Source of the DNA: Dorea sp.
GTDB lineage: Bacteria; Bacillota_A; Clostridia; Lachnospirales; Lachnospiraceae
NCBI GenBank assembly: GCA_016295505.1
Contig: JAEDLC010000061.1
Coordinates: 1-10,924 of the forward strand
Length of the DNA: 10,924 nucleotides
Direction of reading: 5' to 3'
The notes below the pieces were generated by a model that saw nothing but the letters and a program-made list of their open reading frames with translations, made no database searches and was not told where the DNA came from. Shown in pieces: positions 1 through 7,368 of the stretch; position 1 is the first letter of the stretch; every line of letters begins with the position of its first letter. The position numbers were made by a program, and so were the translations under genes.

Positions 1-1265
1 CCGGCATCGTTTCCCGGGAGCATCTGCTTCTCTCTTACCAGACGGAATTCCGGAAATGTCTCCTGAAACCAGCAGGCGTTCTCCTCGTTCTCTCCTCTGT
101 TAATCGTACAGGTGCTGTACAGCAGCTTCCCGCCGGGCTTAACATATGTCTGTACAACAGACAGTATCCGACGCTGAAGCTTCTCCAGATCTTTTTGCAT
201 CTGTTCGGTCATCTTATATTTCAGATCCGGCTTTTTTCCGAGAACTCCAAGCCCCGAACACGGAAGATCCGCAATTACGATATCAGCCTTTCCTGCAGCG
301 TCTGCATCATCCACCGTTGCATCCCTGCAGATCGCCTCGATATTCGTAAGTCCGCTTCTTAAGATATTGTCCCGGATCAGCCCTGTCTTGTACTCTGACA
401 GATCTCTGGCTTCCACATGACCGGTACCATCCAAAAGCTCTGCGATATGAAGTGCTTTGCCCCCCGGAGCCGCACACACATCTATGACATAATCATCCTT
501 TCCGGGATCTGCCCACAGCGCAACCTGCATGGAGCTTAAGTCCTGTACCTGAAAAAGTCCCTCCCGAAAGCTTGGAAGTGCAGACAGATGATCATATCCT
601 GACAGATACATTGCACAGGGGACGTCCGGATCCTCCCTCACGGTCACACCTTCCTTTTCCAGTCTATGAAGGAATTCTTTCCGACCGATCTTTCTTTCGT
701 TGTATCTGACTGTCAATGGCTTTTCCTCCAGAAATTCCGCTGCCATACGCTCCACAGTCTCCCTGTCATATACGGCAAGCCATTCTTTCAGAATCCATTC
801 CGGCAGAGAATATCGCATCGACAGCCATGCCAGCGTATCCTTCTCATCCGGATACTGTATCCTGTCCTTATTTCTTCCTATATTACGAAGAACACCGTTG
901 ACGAATCCCTTCAGGTTCACGAACCCCCGTTTCTGTGCAAGCTTTACCGCCTCATTGCATACGGCAGAATCCGGCACACTGTCCATATACAGCATCTGAT
1001 ATACGGACAATCTCAGGATCGTTCGTATCACCGGTTTCATCTTATTCACTTTTACTTTGGAAAACTGATTGATGACTGCATCGATTTCTATCATGCGTTC
1101 AAGCGTGCCATTTACCACTCTCGTGATAAACGCACGCTCCTTTTTCTCAAGATATTGATATTGGTCCAGAACATTTTTCAGAACAATGTGACTGTATTCC
1201 CCATCCCTCGTGATCATTAACAGCGTATCCAGCACAAGTTCCCGCTCATTCACAGACGACGCCAT
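1..1265 (-). CDS. rsmB: 16S rRNA (cytosine-967-C5)-methyltransferase RsmB, 3' end cut by window edge
   Basis: The product transfers a methyl group from S-adenosylmethionine to C5 of a cytosine in 16S rRNA (C967 in E. coli numbering). Translating the minus strand gives 421 residues with no stop before the edge; the family is usually about 430-450 residues, so only a short C-terminal tail is missing. Residues 1 to about 130 are the NusB-like RNA-binding domain (for example FVNGVLRNIG near 121-130). The rest is a Rossmann methyltransferase: SAM-binding DVCAAPGGK at 262-270, the DLPCSGLG motif with C336, and YSTCT with C386. C336 and C386 match the two conserved cysteines of m5C methyltransferases. 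ATG 1265 follows GGAGG at 7 nt spacing. It lies 31 bp downstream of the zinc peptidase gene and probably shares its transcript. Identification is firm; the exact target base is by family. Confidence 0.95.
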   Translation of the reverse strand, partial: MASSVNERELVLDTLLMITRDGEYSHIVLKNVLDQYQYLEKKERAFITRVVNGTLERMIEIDAVINQFSKVKVNKMKPVIRTILRLSVYQMLYMDSVPDSAVCNEAVKLAQKRGFVNLKGFVNGVLRNIGRNKDRIQYPDEKDTLAWLSMRYSLPEWILKEWLAVYDRETVERMAAEFLEEKPLTVRYNERKIGRKEFLHRLEKEGVTVREDPDVPCAMYLSGYDHLSALPSFREGLFQVQDLSSMQVALWADPGKDDYVIDVCAAPGGKALHIAELLDGTGHVEARDLSEYKTGLIRDNILRSGLTNIEAICRDATVDDADAAGKADIVIADLPCSGLGVLGKKPDLKYKMTEQMQKDLEKLQRRILSVVQTYVKPGGKLLYSTCTINRGENEENACWFQETFPEFRLVREKQMLPGNDA

Positions 1266-1296
1266 AGCTTATCCTCCATCTCATTCCTCTTCTCGC

Positions 1297-2001
1297 CTAA
1301 TCGTTTCTTCTGCCGCCCGTCAGCAATATAATACGTAAAAGCTGCAGGATTGCAGAAGCAGCACCGGCTACATAGGTAAGCGCTGCTGCCGTCAGAACTT
1401 TTCTGGTATCCTTCACTTCATTCTCATAGAGCAGACCGCTGCCTCCCAGGATCCGAAGTGCACGGCTGGATGCATTAAATTCTACCGGAAGTGTCACAAT
1501 CTGGAATAACACGGCAAGAGAAAATGCCAGTATTCCAAGATTGATCAGAAGCGACGATGAATTGCCGCCAATAAACAGTCCGATGATGATCAGCGGCCAT
1601 GCGATCGTACTTCCGAAATTAGCCACCGGCACCAGACTGCCGCGAATCTTTAAAGGTGCATAACCAGTCGCATGCTGTACGGCATGTCCGCACTCATGTG
1701 CCGCTACTCCGAGTGCAGCAACAGAAACGGAATTATATGTTGCATCTGACAATCTTAACACTTTATTCTTCGGATCGTAATGATCTGTCAGATTGCCGGA
1801 CACATGCTCCACTCTCACATCATAGATACCGGATCTGTGAAGAATCTGTTCTGCAGCTTCTCTTCCGGTAATTCCGGAATGATTTCTTATTCTTGAATAC
1901 TTGTTAAAGGTCGAATTCATCTTTGCCGAAGCTGCCATGCAGAGAACCACACCCAATAATACAAGCATATATGTCGGATCAAAATACATTGGATAATACA
2001 T
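1297..2001 (-). CDS. YugP-family membrane zinc metallopeptidase
   Basis: This is a 234-residue integral membrane protein of the YugP/COG2738 (DUF neutral zinc metallopeptidase) family. An N-terminal membrane segment lies at about residues 10-26. The zinc-binding HEXXH motif is HECGH at 102-106, preceded by the family's DHYDP segment at 73-77. Three further hydrophobic stretches lie near 133-145, 150-171 and 204-228, and the conserved LPVEFNAS segment at 171-178 supplies E174 as the likely third zinc ligand. The start at 2001 is preceded by AAGGAGG at good spacing. The 83-bp gap upstream is the longest inside this gene set, so an internal promoter is possible. The natural substrate of this family is not established; the operon with murE, def and fmt gives no direct clue. 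The family assignment is secure and the physiological role unknown. Confidence 0.9.
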   Translation of the reverse strand: MYYPMYFDPTYMLVLLGVVLCMAASAKMNSTFNKYSRIRNHSGITGREAAEQILHRSGIYDVRVEHVSGNLTDHYDPKNKVLRLSDATYNSVSVAALGVAAHECGHAVQHATGYAPLKIRGSLVPVANFGSTIAWPLIIIGLFIGGNSSSLLINLGILAFSLAVLFQIVTLPVEFNASSRALRILGGSGLLYENEVKDTRKVLTAAALTYVAGAASAILQLLRIILLTGGRRND

Positions 2002-2040
2002 ATTTCTGCCTCCTTACCATTCATCTGATATCTTTCTTAT

Positions 2041-2070
2041 AGTATATATGAAAAACTGGCAGAAAAACTG
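2041..2070 (-). promoter_or_regulatory. Possible weak internal promoter ahead of the zinc peptidase gene
   Basis: A TATACT hexamer (5 of 6 to the -10 consensus) reads leftward at 2046-2041 in the 83-bp gap between fmt and the zinc peptidase gene. The matching -35 region (about 2064-2070) reads only CAGTTT, a poor match. A 9-bp direct repeat, GAAAAACTG on the plus strand, at 2050-2058 and 2062-2070 overlaps the upstream part. I regard this as a weak candidate for a secondary start site serving the zinc peptidase and rsmB. Confidence 0.25.
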
Positions 2071-2084
2071 CTTTTCATACTTTT

Positions 2085-3035
2085 TTAACAATTCTTAATG
2101 ATTTCTGAAGAAAGTCTGGTCCCCGCTTCCACCGGATAGCCTCTTAAAAAAGCATCTGCTTCCATACGCTTCTTGCCCGGTATCTGAAGAGCCAGTACTT
2201 TCAGCAGTCCGTCACCTGTCTGTACCAGGAATCCATCCTTTTCCACGCGAACGATCGTGCCGCAGGCTTCGGATGTCTGCTCTTTTACGACCTTTGCCTC
2301 CCAGATCTTCATTACCTTTCCATTCCAGTCTGTATATGCACTTGGCCACGGATTCAGTCCGCGGATCAGCCGCTCAATCGACACTGCATCCTTGCTCCAG
2401 TCGATATCTCCCAGCTTTTTATCCAGCATTTTTGCATATTCCGTTGTGCTTTCTCCCTGTTTTTCCCAGACAGCCGTTTTGTTTTCAAGTGCTTCCAGCG
2501 TCTTCACGCAGAGCCTTGCCCCTGCCTGCGCAAGCTTGTCGTGAAGACTTCCTCCGGTTTCATGTTCCTCTAATACAATCTCTTTCTTCATGATCATATC
2601 TCCGGTATCCAGGCCTTCATCCATCTGCATGGTTGTTACACCGGATACCTTTTCTCCGTTGATCACTGCCCACTGTATCGGAGCAGCTCCACGATATGCC
2701 GGCAGAAGTGATGCATGTACATTGATACATCCATATGGTGTCATTTCCAGAATTTCTTTTGGAAGGATCTGCCCGAAAGCAATGACTACCATCACATCTG
2801 CTTCATATCTTCGAAGTTCTTCTATACATGCCTGTTCCCGCACCTTTTTCGGCTGGAATACCGGAATCCCATGACGGACTGCCGCTTCCTTCACCGGTGT
2901 ATACTGCATTTTACCGCCTCGCCCTTTGGGCTTGTCCGGCTGCGTCACGGCCAGCACCACCTCATGCCCGGCTTCCACCAGTGCTTCCAGGGTTCCCACC
3001 GAAAAGTCAGGAGTTCCCATAAATATCACTTTCAT
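2085..3035 (-). CDS. fmt: Methionyl-tRNA formyltransferase
   Basis: Fmt transfers a formyl group from 10-formyltetrahydrofolate to the amino group of Met on initiator tRNA, allowing bacterial translation initiation. The protein is 316 residues, the usual length. The N-terminal formyltransferase domain (about 1-200) opens with MKVIFMGTPDFSVGTL, contains the signature SLLPAYRGAAPI at 109-120, and carries the catalytic triad N105, H107 and D143, matching E. coli N106, H108 and D144. The remaining part is the C-terminal OB-fold tRNA-binding domain. An in-frame ATG at 3053 would add six residues, but it has no ribosome binding site and would overlap def; the ATG at 3035 has GGGGAGGA 8 nt upstream and begins at the conserved N-terminus. 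It starts 1 nt after the def stop codon, suggesting translational coupling. Confidence 0.97.
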   Translation of the reverse strand: MKVIFMGTPDFSVGTLEALVEAGHEVVLAVTQPDKPKGRGGKMQYTPVKEAAVRHGIPVFQPKKVREQACIEELRRYEADVMVVIAFGQILPKEILEMTPYGCINVHASLLPAYRGAAPIQWAVINGEKVSGVTTMQMDEGLDTGDMIMKKEIVLEEHETGGSLHDKLAQAGARLCVKTLEALENKTAVWEKQGESTTEYAKMLDKKLGDIDWSKDAVSIERLIRGLNPWPSAYTDWNGKVMKIWEAKVVKEQTSEACGTIVRVEKDGFLVQTGDGLLKVLALQIPGKKRMEADAFLRGYPVEAGTRLSSEIIKNC

Positions 3036-3036
3036 C

Positions 3037-3510
3037 CTATTCTTCCTCCCCATAACTTACATCATGGATTCCACCCTCTGCAAGCTCTACATACATCTTT
3101 CCTTCCAGATGGTCGATCTCATGACAGAATGCCCTTGCAAGAAGTCCTTCACCTTCCAGCTCAATCTCTTCCATCTCTTCATTCAGTGCTTTGACTTTCA
3201 CATAGTTCGGACGAGTCACGACTCCGGCTTTTCCAGGAACACTCAGGCATCCTTCTTCTCCTGTCTGCTCTCCGCTCTGCTCTATGATCTGTGGATTGAG
3301 CATAACAATCGGTCCATCTCCCACATCAATCACTACGATGCGTTTCAGGATACCCACCTGTGGCGCCGCAAGACCTACCCCCATCGCCTCATACATGGTA
3401 TCCAGCATATCATTGATCAGAATCTTCGTCCGAAGGGTCATCTTGGTAACTTCCTTACATTTTTTTGTGAGAACCTCATCTCCGAGTTCTCGAATCGTTC
3501 TAATTGCCAT
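3037..3510 (-). CDS. def: Peptide deformylase
   Basis: Def removes the N-terminal formyl group from newly made proteins using an active-site metal (usually Fe2+). The 157-residue protein has all three family motifs: GVGLAAPQV at 44-52 (with Q51), EEGCLSVPG at 85-93 (metal ligand C88) and HEIDHLEG at 130-137 (metal ligands H130 and H134, catalytic E131). Length and motifs fit the bacterial PDF1B-like type. The start ATG at 3510 is preceded by AAAGGAGA. It begins 17 bp downstream of the priA stop and ends 1 nt before fmt, which performs the opposite reaction in the formylation cycle. No residue anomalies seen. Confidence 0.97.
   Translation of the reverse strand: MAIRTIRELGDEVLTKKCKEVTKMTLRTKILINDMLDTMYEAMGVGLAAPQVGILKRIVVIDVGDGPIVMLNPQIIEQSGEQTGEEGCLSVPGKAGVVTRPNYVKVKALNEEMEEIELEGEGLLARAFCHEIDHLEGKMYVELAEGGIHDVSYGEEE
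3044..3051 (-). promoter_or_regulatory. fmt ribosome binding site inside the end of def
   Basis: The minus-strand sequence GGGGAGGA lies within the last codons of def and is 8 nt from the fmt ATG at 3035. It decides the fmt start in favour of 3035 over the in-frame ATG at 3053, which precedes this site. Confidence 0.75.
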
Positions 3511-3527
3511 ATTATTCTCTCCTTTTG

Positions 3528-5756
3528 CTAAAATATATTCATTGGGTTAAAATCAAACTGAATTCTCAGCGATGCAAATCCCCGATTAATCTCTATATAA
3601 CGCTCCATCTGATTCTTAGTCTCCATAAGAACCTGATACTCTTCACACTTCAGATAGAGTACCAGACGATAGACATCATTTACCCTGCCTACATAAGGCC
3701 TTGCCGGTCCGATGATCTGAATCTGCCGGTTACGGTCAATATGACTCACATATTTTTTCAGGTACTCTGCCGCCAGCTCAAGCTGTTCCTCATCTGCACC
3801 TGTCATTAAGACTGCCAGAAGCTGAGAGACCGGCGGATAACCCATCAGTTCCCGGTACCGCATCTCTTCTTCATAGAACCCTTCATAATTCTGCTTTGCT
3901 GCCATCTGTATGCTGTAATGCTCCGGATGATACGACTGTATCACCACTTCTCCCGGCCGATTCCCCCGGCCGGCTCTTCCGGCCGCCTGTGTCAGAAGCT
4001 GAAAGGTACGTTCTCCCGACCGGTAATCATCTGCATACAAAGACATATCCGCCGCAAGGATTCCAACCAGCGTAACCTTCGGAAAATCGTGGCCTTTTAC
4101 GATCATCTGTGTTCCGATCAGAATATCCGCTTCTTCACTTGCAAAGGATTCCAGTATCTGTTCATGTCCTTCCTTTGTTCTGGTCGTATCCATATCCATG
4201 CGAAGCACTCTCGCTTCCGGAAATTCCCTCTTCACCAGATCTTCAATCTGCTGTGTTCCTGCCCGGAATCCACCGATGTAAGAAGACCCGCAGGAGGGGC
4301 ACCCGGATACCGACGGCATCTCATATCCACAGTAATGGCAGACCAGCTTACCTCCCCGATGTGCAGATAAAGACACATCACAATGAGGACATTTTACTAC
4401 ATATCCACAGGCTCTGCAAGAAACAAAGCCCGCATATCCTCTGCGGTTCAAAAACAGCATGATCTGTTCCTTTTTCTGCAGACGCTCACGCATCATCTCC
4501 TTCAGACGATCTCCCAGTATCGACCGGTTCCCACGTTTCAGTTCTTCTCTCATATCCGTGATATAGACCTGCGGCAAATGTGTATTCCCTGCTCTTTCCG
4601 TCAGTTTCAGCATCTGATACTTTCCACACTGACATGCATAGAAAGCTTCCAGAGAAGGCGTTGCTGAGCCAAGCACTACACTTGCGCCTTCCATTTGGGC
4701 ACGTCTGATCGCAGTTTCCCTTGCATGATACCTCGGCACCTGCTCACTTTTGTAGGCACCTTCCTGCTCCTCGTCGATCACGATCAGACCCAGATTGGAA
4801 AATGGTGTAAACAGCGCTGATCTTGGCCCGATCATCACATCTACCTCTCCTGCCTTCACACGTTCGATCTGATCATAGCGTTCTCCCTGTGACATCCTGG
4901 AATTGAGAACAGACACACGATCCCCGAAACGACTGTAAAAACGCATGACCGTCTGATACGTCAGCGCGATCTCCGGAATCAGAACGATCACCTGCTTTCC
5001 CTGCCTCAGCACCTCAGCAATCATCTCCATATAGACCTCTGTCTTACCGCTTCCGGTTATTCCGTATAAAAGATACGTATCCCGGACCCCCGCGCGATAG
5101 TCTTCCCGGAACCGCTCCATCGCATGGATCTGTTCCTTTGTATGGACATATTTCTTCTGTTCTCTTTTTCTGTAATGAATCGGATTACGGTATGTCTTTT
5201 CAGATTCCAACGCCAGAACCTTCTGCTCTTCCAGTGCTCTTACCACGGATCTCGTCACATTCAACTTCCGAATCATCAGATCATAATCCTGTTCCGGCTG
5301 TTCCAGAAGCGCTGCCAGAAGTCTTGCTCTCGCTTTCTGATTCTTATGAAGATAAATATCCAGCTGTCTTTTCCCCTCTTCCTCATCCAAAAGAAGCCGA
5401 AGACGCCGTTTTTCTCTGACTTTTTCTTCTTTTTTAATTGGCAGCACCGTTTTCAATGCCTGAATCATCGTTCCGCCATAATACTCTTTCATCCACGCAG
5501 CAAGGGCTACCAGTTTCGCTTCTATCGCAACGCTCTTTTCAGCGACCTTCAGGATCTCTTTCATTCTGGCAGTGTCATACTCCGTGCTTTCCGAAAAGCC
5601 CACAACGTATCCTCTGGTCTCTTTATTGCTTCTCCCAAAAGGAACAACAACTTCCGTACCAACCTTAAGCATCCCCTCCAACTGAGAGGGGATGCGATAT
5701 TGAAATATCTTATCTAATTTTTCGTGCGTAATATCGATAATAATATCAGCGTACAT
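3528..5756 (-). CDS. priA: Primosomal protein N' / replication restart helicase PriA
   Basis: PriA recognises stalled or collapsed replication forks, unwinds the lagging strand and starts reloading of the replicative helicase. The protein is 742 residues, normal for the family. The N-terminal fork-binding domain (about 1-105) begins MYADIIIDI. A winged-helix region follows, then the superfamily 2 helicase: Walker A GITGSGKTE at 232-240, motif II DEEQ at 328-331, SATPS at 364-368, and the arginine-finger motif AAGRAGRG at 591-598. Eight zinc-binding cysteines are all present (447, 450, 456, 459, 473, 476, 486, 489). Motif II reads DEEQ rather than the more usual DEEH. ATG 5756 follows AGGAG at 4 nt spacing and overlaps the murE end by 11 bp, so coupling is likely. 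A perfect 10-bp inverted repeat lies in codons 21-30. Confidence 0.97.
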   Translation of the reverse strand: MYADIIIDITHEKLDKIFQYRIPSQLEGMLKVGTEVVVPFGRSNKETRGYVVGFSESTEYDTARMKEILKVAEKSVAIEAKLVALAAWMKEYYGGTMIQALKTVLPIKKEEKVREKRRLRLLLDEEEGKRQLDIYLHKNQKARARLLAALLEQPEQDYDLMIRKLNVTRSVVRALEEQKVLALESEKTYRNPIHYRKREQKKYVHTKEQIHAMERFREDYRAGVRDTYLLYGITGSGKTEVYMEMIAEVLRQGKQVIVLIPEIALTYQTVMRFYSRFGDRVSVLNSRMSQGERYDQIERVKAGEVDVMIGPRSALFTPFSNLGLIVIDEEQEGAYKSEQVPRYHARETAIRRAQMEGASVVLGSATPSLEAFYACQCGKYQMLKLTERAGNTHLPQVYITDMREELKRGNRSILGDRLKEMMRERLQKKEQIMLFLNRRGYAGFVSCRACGYVVKCPHCDVSLSAHRGGKLVCHYCGYEMPSVSGCPSCGSSYIGGFRAGTQQIEDLVKREFPEARVLRMDMDTTRTKEGHEQILESFASEEADILIGTQMIVKGHDFPKVTLVGILAADMSLYADDYRSGERTFQLLTQAAGRAGRGNRPGEVVIQSYHPEHYSIQMAAKQNYEGFYEEEMRYRELMGYPPVSQLLAVLMTGADEEQLELAAEYLKKYVSHIDRNRQIQIIGPARPYVGRVNDVYRLVLYLKCEEYQVLMETKNQMERYIEINRGFASLRIQFDFNPMNIF
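5669..5695 (-). repeat. 10-bp perfect inverted repeat within the start of priA
   Basis: GCATCCCCTC and its exact reverse complement GAGGGGATGC flank a 7-nt loop. In the priA mRNA this would form a GC-rich hairpin over codons 21-30, about 62-88 nt after the start codon. No U-rich tract follows, so it is not an intrinsic terminator. Function, if any, is unknown. Confidence 0.6.
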
Positions 5757-7212
5757 GTAACTCCTCTAATACTTCCTGAATCAGGACTCTTTCGTCCATA
5801 TCATATTTTACTCCCTTGATCTCCTGATATGTCTCGTGTCCTTTGCCGGCCAGGATAATGACGTCTCCCGGCTGCCCGTGTTCAATCGCATACTTGATTG
5901 CTTCTTTTCTGTCACAGATCGCAATATAGGATCCATCCGTCTTTTCCATTCCGATAATAATATCATCTATGATTGCCTGCGGCTCTTCAAATCTCGGATT
6001 ATCCGATGTGATGATCGTAAAGTCAGACAGACGTCCGGCAACTTCTCCCATCTCATAACGTCGTGTCTTCGAGCGGTTACCTCCGCACCCGAATACGGTG
6101 ACGATTCTCTCCGGATGGTAATCTCTGAGTGTCAGAAGAAGGCTCTCCAGAGCCATTGCATTGTGTGCATAATCGATCATCAGCGTAAAATCATCGGATA
6201 CCTTGATCATCTCGATCCTGCCTTTTACTTTTGCCACCTTCAGTGCCTGCTGAATATGATCCTCCGGCACTGCAAAATGTCTGCAGACCGCAATTGCGGT
6301 CAGAGAATTATACACGCTGAAATCTCCGGGTATGTCAATCTCTACATCAAAATCCATAAGTCCATTTACATGATACTTTACTCCCAGATACCCCGGTCTT
6401 GAAATGTGTTCTACATTTGTCGCACGAAGATCTGCCTTTTCAGAGAATCCAAAGGTCTCCACCTGACAGGTGGCTCCCCGGAACACATCTTCATACCACG
6501 GATCATCCACATTGGCAATTCCGATCCTGCATTGTCTGAACAGAAGTCCTTTACAACGCTTATAATCCTCAAAATCTTTATGTTCATTCGGTCCGATATG
6601 ATCTTCTCCAAGGTTCGTAAAGATTCCGATCTCAAACGGGATTCCGGCTGTTCTGTGCAGCATCAGTCCCTGCGAGGACACTTCCATTACAACGCTGTCA
6701 CATCCGGCATCTACCATCTGTGCAAAATACTTCTGGATCGTATAGGACTCCGGAGTTGTATTATTGGCCGGAATCGTTTTATCTCCGATGATGGCTTCGA
6801 TCGTACCGATCAGTCCTACTTTATGTCCGACTCCTTCAAGAATGGACTTTACCATATAAGTTGTCGTCGTCTTTCCCTTGGTTCCCGTAATTCCGATGAC
6901 TTTCAGCTTCTCTGCCGGATATCCGAAGTATGCACACGACATCAGTGCAAGCGCATAACGGGTATCTTCCACACGGATCACCGTAAGATCTTCCGGTGCC
7001 TCCACATCCTTTTCCACGATCACTGCCGCTGCTCCTTTGTCCGCGACCTCCTGCACATAAGCATGTCCGTCAGACACTGCTCCGCTGATACACACAAACA
7101 CACTTCCGTCTGTCACTTTCCGTGAGTCATTGATCAGCTCCGTGATCTCAATATCATCCTTTCCCTGTATTACTTCATATTGTAAACGTTCTAACAACTG
7201 AGTTAACTTCAT
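5746..7212 (-). CDS. murE: UDP-MurNAc-tripeptide ligase MurE, probably meso-diaminopimelate adding
   Basis: MurE is the cytoplasmic ATP-dependent ligase that adds the third amino acid to UDP-MurNAc-L-Ala-D-Glu in peptidoglycan synthesis. The 488-residue protein shows the three Mur ligase domains: N-terminal UDP-binding (about 1-100), central ATPase with P-loop GITGTKGKTT at 107-116, TTPES at 152-156 and a lysine near K221 that matches the carbamylated lysine, and C-terminal domain with DYAHN at 347-351 and GCGGNRSKTRR at 375-385. The specificity motif DNPR (404-407) with GKGHE (456-460) points to meso-diaminopimelate. However, MEVSSQ (176-181) and DHIGPxEH (204-211) resemble Lys-adding MurE of streptococci. 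ATG 7212 has AAGGAGG upstream. It heads the leftward gene set. A second MurE elsewhere in the genome cannot be excluded. Confidence 0.93.
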   Translation of the reverse strand: MKLTQLLERLQYEVIQGKDDIEITELINDSRKVTDGSVFVCISGAVSDGHAYVQEVADKGAAAVIVEKDVEAPEDLTVIRVEDTRYALALMSCAYFGYPAEKLKVIGITGTKGKTTTTYMVKSILEGVGHKVGLIGTIEAIIGDKTIPANNTTPESYTIQKYFAQMVDAGCDSVVMEVSSQGLMLHRTAGIPFEIGIFTNLGEDHIGPNEHKDFEDYKRCKGLLFRQCRIGIANVDDPWYEDVFRGATCQVETFGFSEKADLRATNVEHISRPGYLGVKYHVNGLMDFDVEIDIPGDFSVYNSLTAIAVCRHFAVPEDHIQQALKVAKVKGRIEMIKVSDDFTLMIDYAHNAMALESLLLTLRDYHPERIVTVFGCGGNRSKTRRYEMGEVAGRLSDFTIITSDNPRFEEPQAIIDDIIIGMEKTDGSYIAICDRKEAIKYAIEHGQPGDVIILAGKGHETYQEIKGVKYDMDERVLIQEVLEELHVR

Positions 7213-7278
7213 CGCATCATGCCTCCTTCGTTATCGAATCATTTGCTTCGCTGTAACACTTCGCAATATTCTTTTTAC

Positions 7279-7306
7279 AGTATATCATCATTTCTTTGTG
7301 CAGCAA
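7279..7306 (-). promoter_or_regulatory. Promoter for murE and the downstream leftward genes
   Basis: Reading leftward, a -35 like TTGCTG (7306-7301), a 16-bp spacer and a -10 TATACT (7284-7279) with an extended TG at 7287-7286 form a plausible sigma-A promoter. Transcription would begin near 7272, leaving a leader of about 60 nt before the murE ATG. The -35 is weak but the extended -10 compensates. Confidence 0.55.
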
Positions 7307-7311
7307 AGAAA
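7291..7311. promoter_or_regulatory. Inverted repeat between divergent murE and pepT promoters, candidate operator
   Basis: TTTCTTTG at 7291-7298 and CAAAGAAA at 7304-7311 are perfect inverted copies with a 5-bp centre. The site overlaps the leftward murE -35 box and covers about -42 to -22 relative to the predicted pepT start, where a repressor could affect both promoters. I do not recognise it as a known operator consensus. Confidence 0.4.
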
Positions 7312-7326
7312 AAATTGTGCTATAGT
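7296..7326 (+). promoter_or_regulatory. pepT promoter (extended -10)
   Basis: TATAGT at 7321-7326 matches the -10 consensus in 5 of 6 bases and is preceded by TGC, giving an extended -10 element. A -35 candidate TTGTGC lies at 7296-7301 but with a long 19-bp spacer, so the extended -10 is the main evidence. Predicted start near 7333, about 36 nt ahead of the pepT ATG. Confidence 0.55.
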
Positions 7327-7353
7327 ATTATGAGAAAAACAATTATACATGAA

Positions 7354-7360
7354 AAGGGGA
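7354..7360 (+). promoter_or_regulatory. pepT ribosome binding site
   Basis: AAGGGGA sits 8 nt before ATG 7369 and supports this start over the upstream in-frame codons, which have no comparable site. Confidence 0.7.
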
Positions 7361-7368
7361 ATGTTACT

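Noticed and set aside
3036..3053. Alternative fmt start six codons upstream at 3053
   Set aside because: It has no ribosome binding site, and the sequence around it is itself the binding site for the conserved start at 3035.
2926..3531. 201-codon plus-strand open frame across fmt, def and the gap
   Set aside because: It is antisense to two firmly identified genes and shows no domain features.
3954..3985. Three CGGCCG hexamers spaced exactly 13 bp apart in priA
   Set aside because: They encode the conserved AAGRAGRGNRPG helicase motif, where Gly, Arg and Ala codons make such GC-rich repeats likely.
6459..6473. CCACCT-GAC-AGGTGG palindrome inside murE
   Set aside because: A 6-bp stem is expected by chance several times in a window of this length and lies in ordinary coding sequence.
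6406..7125. 239-codon plus-strand open frame opposite murE
   Set aside because: It mirrors the conserved MurE frame, has no family features and no convincing ribosome binding site.
7219..7368. Upstream extension of the pepT frame by 50 codons
   Set aside because: The extension contains the predicted pepT promoter, lacks a ribosome binding site and precedes the conserved PepT N-terminus at 7369.
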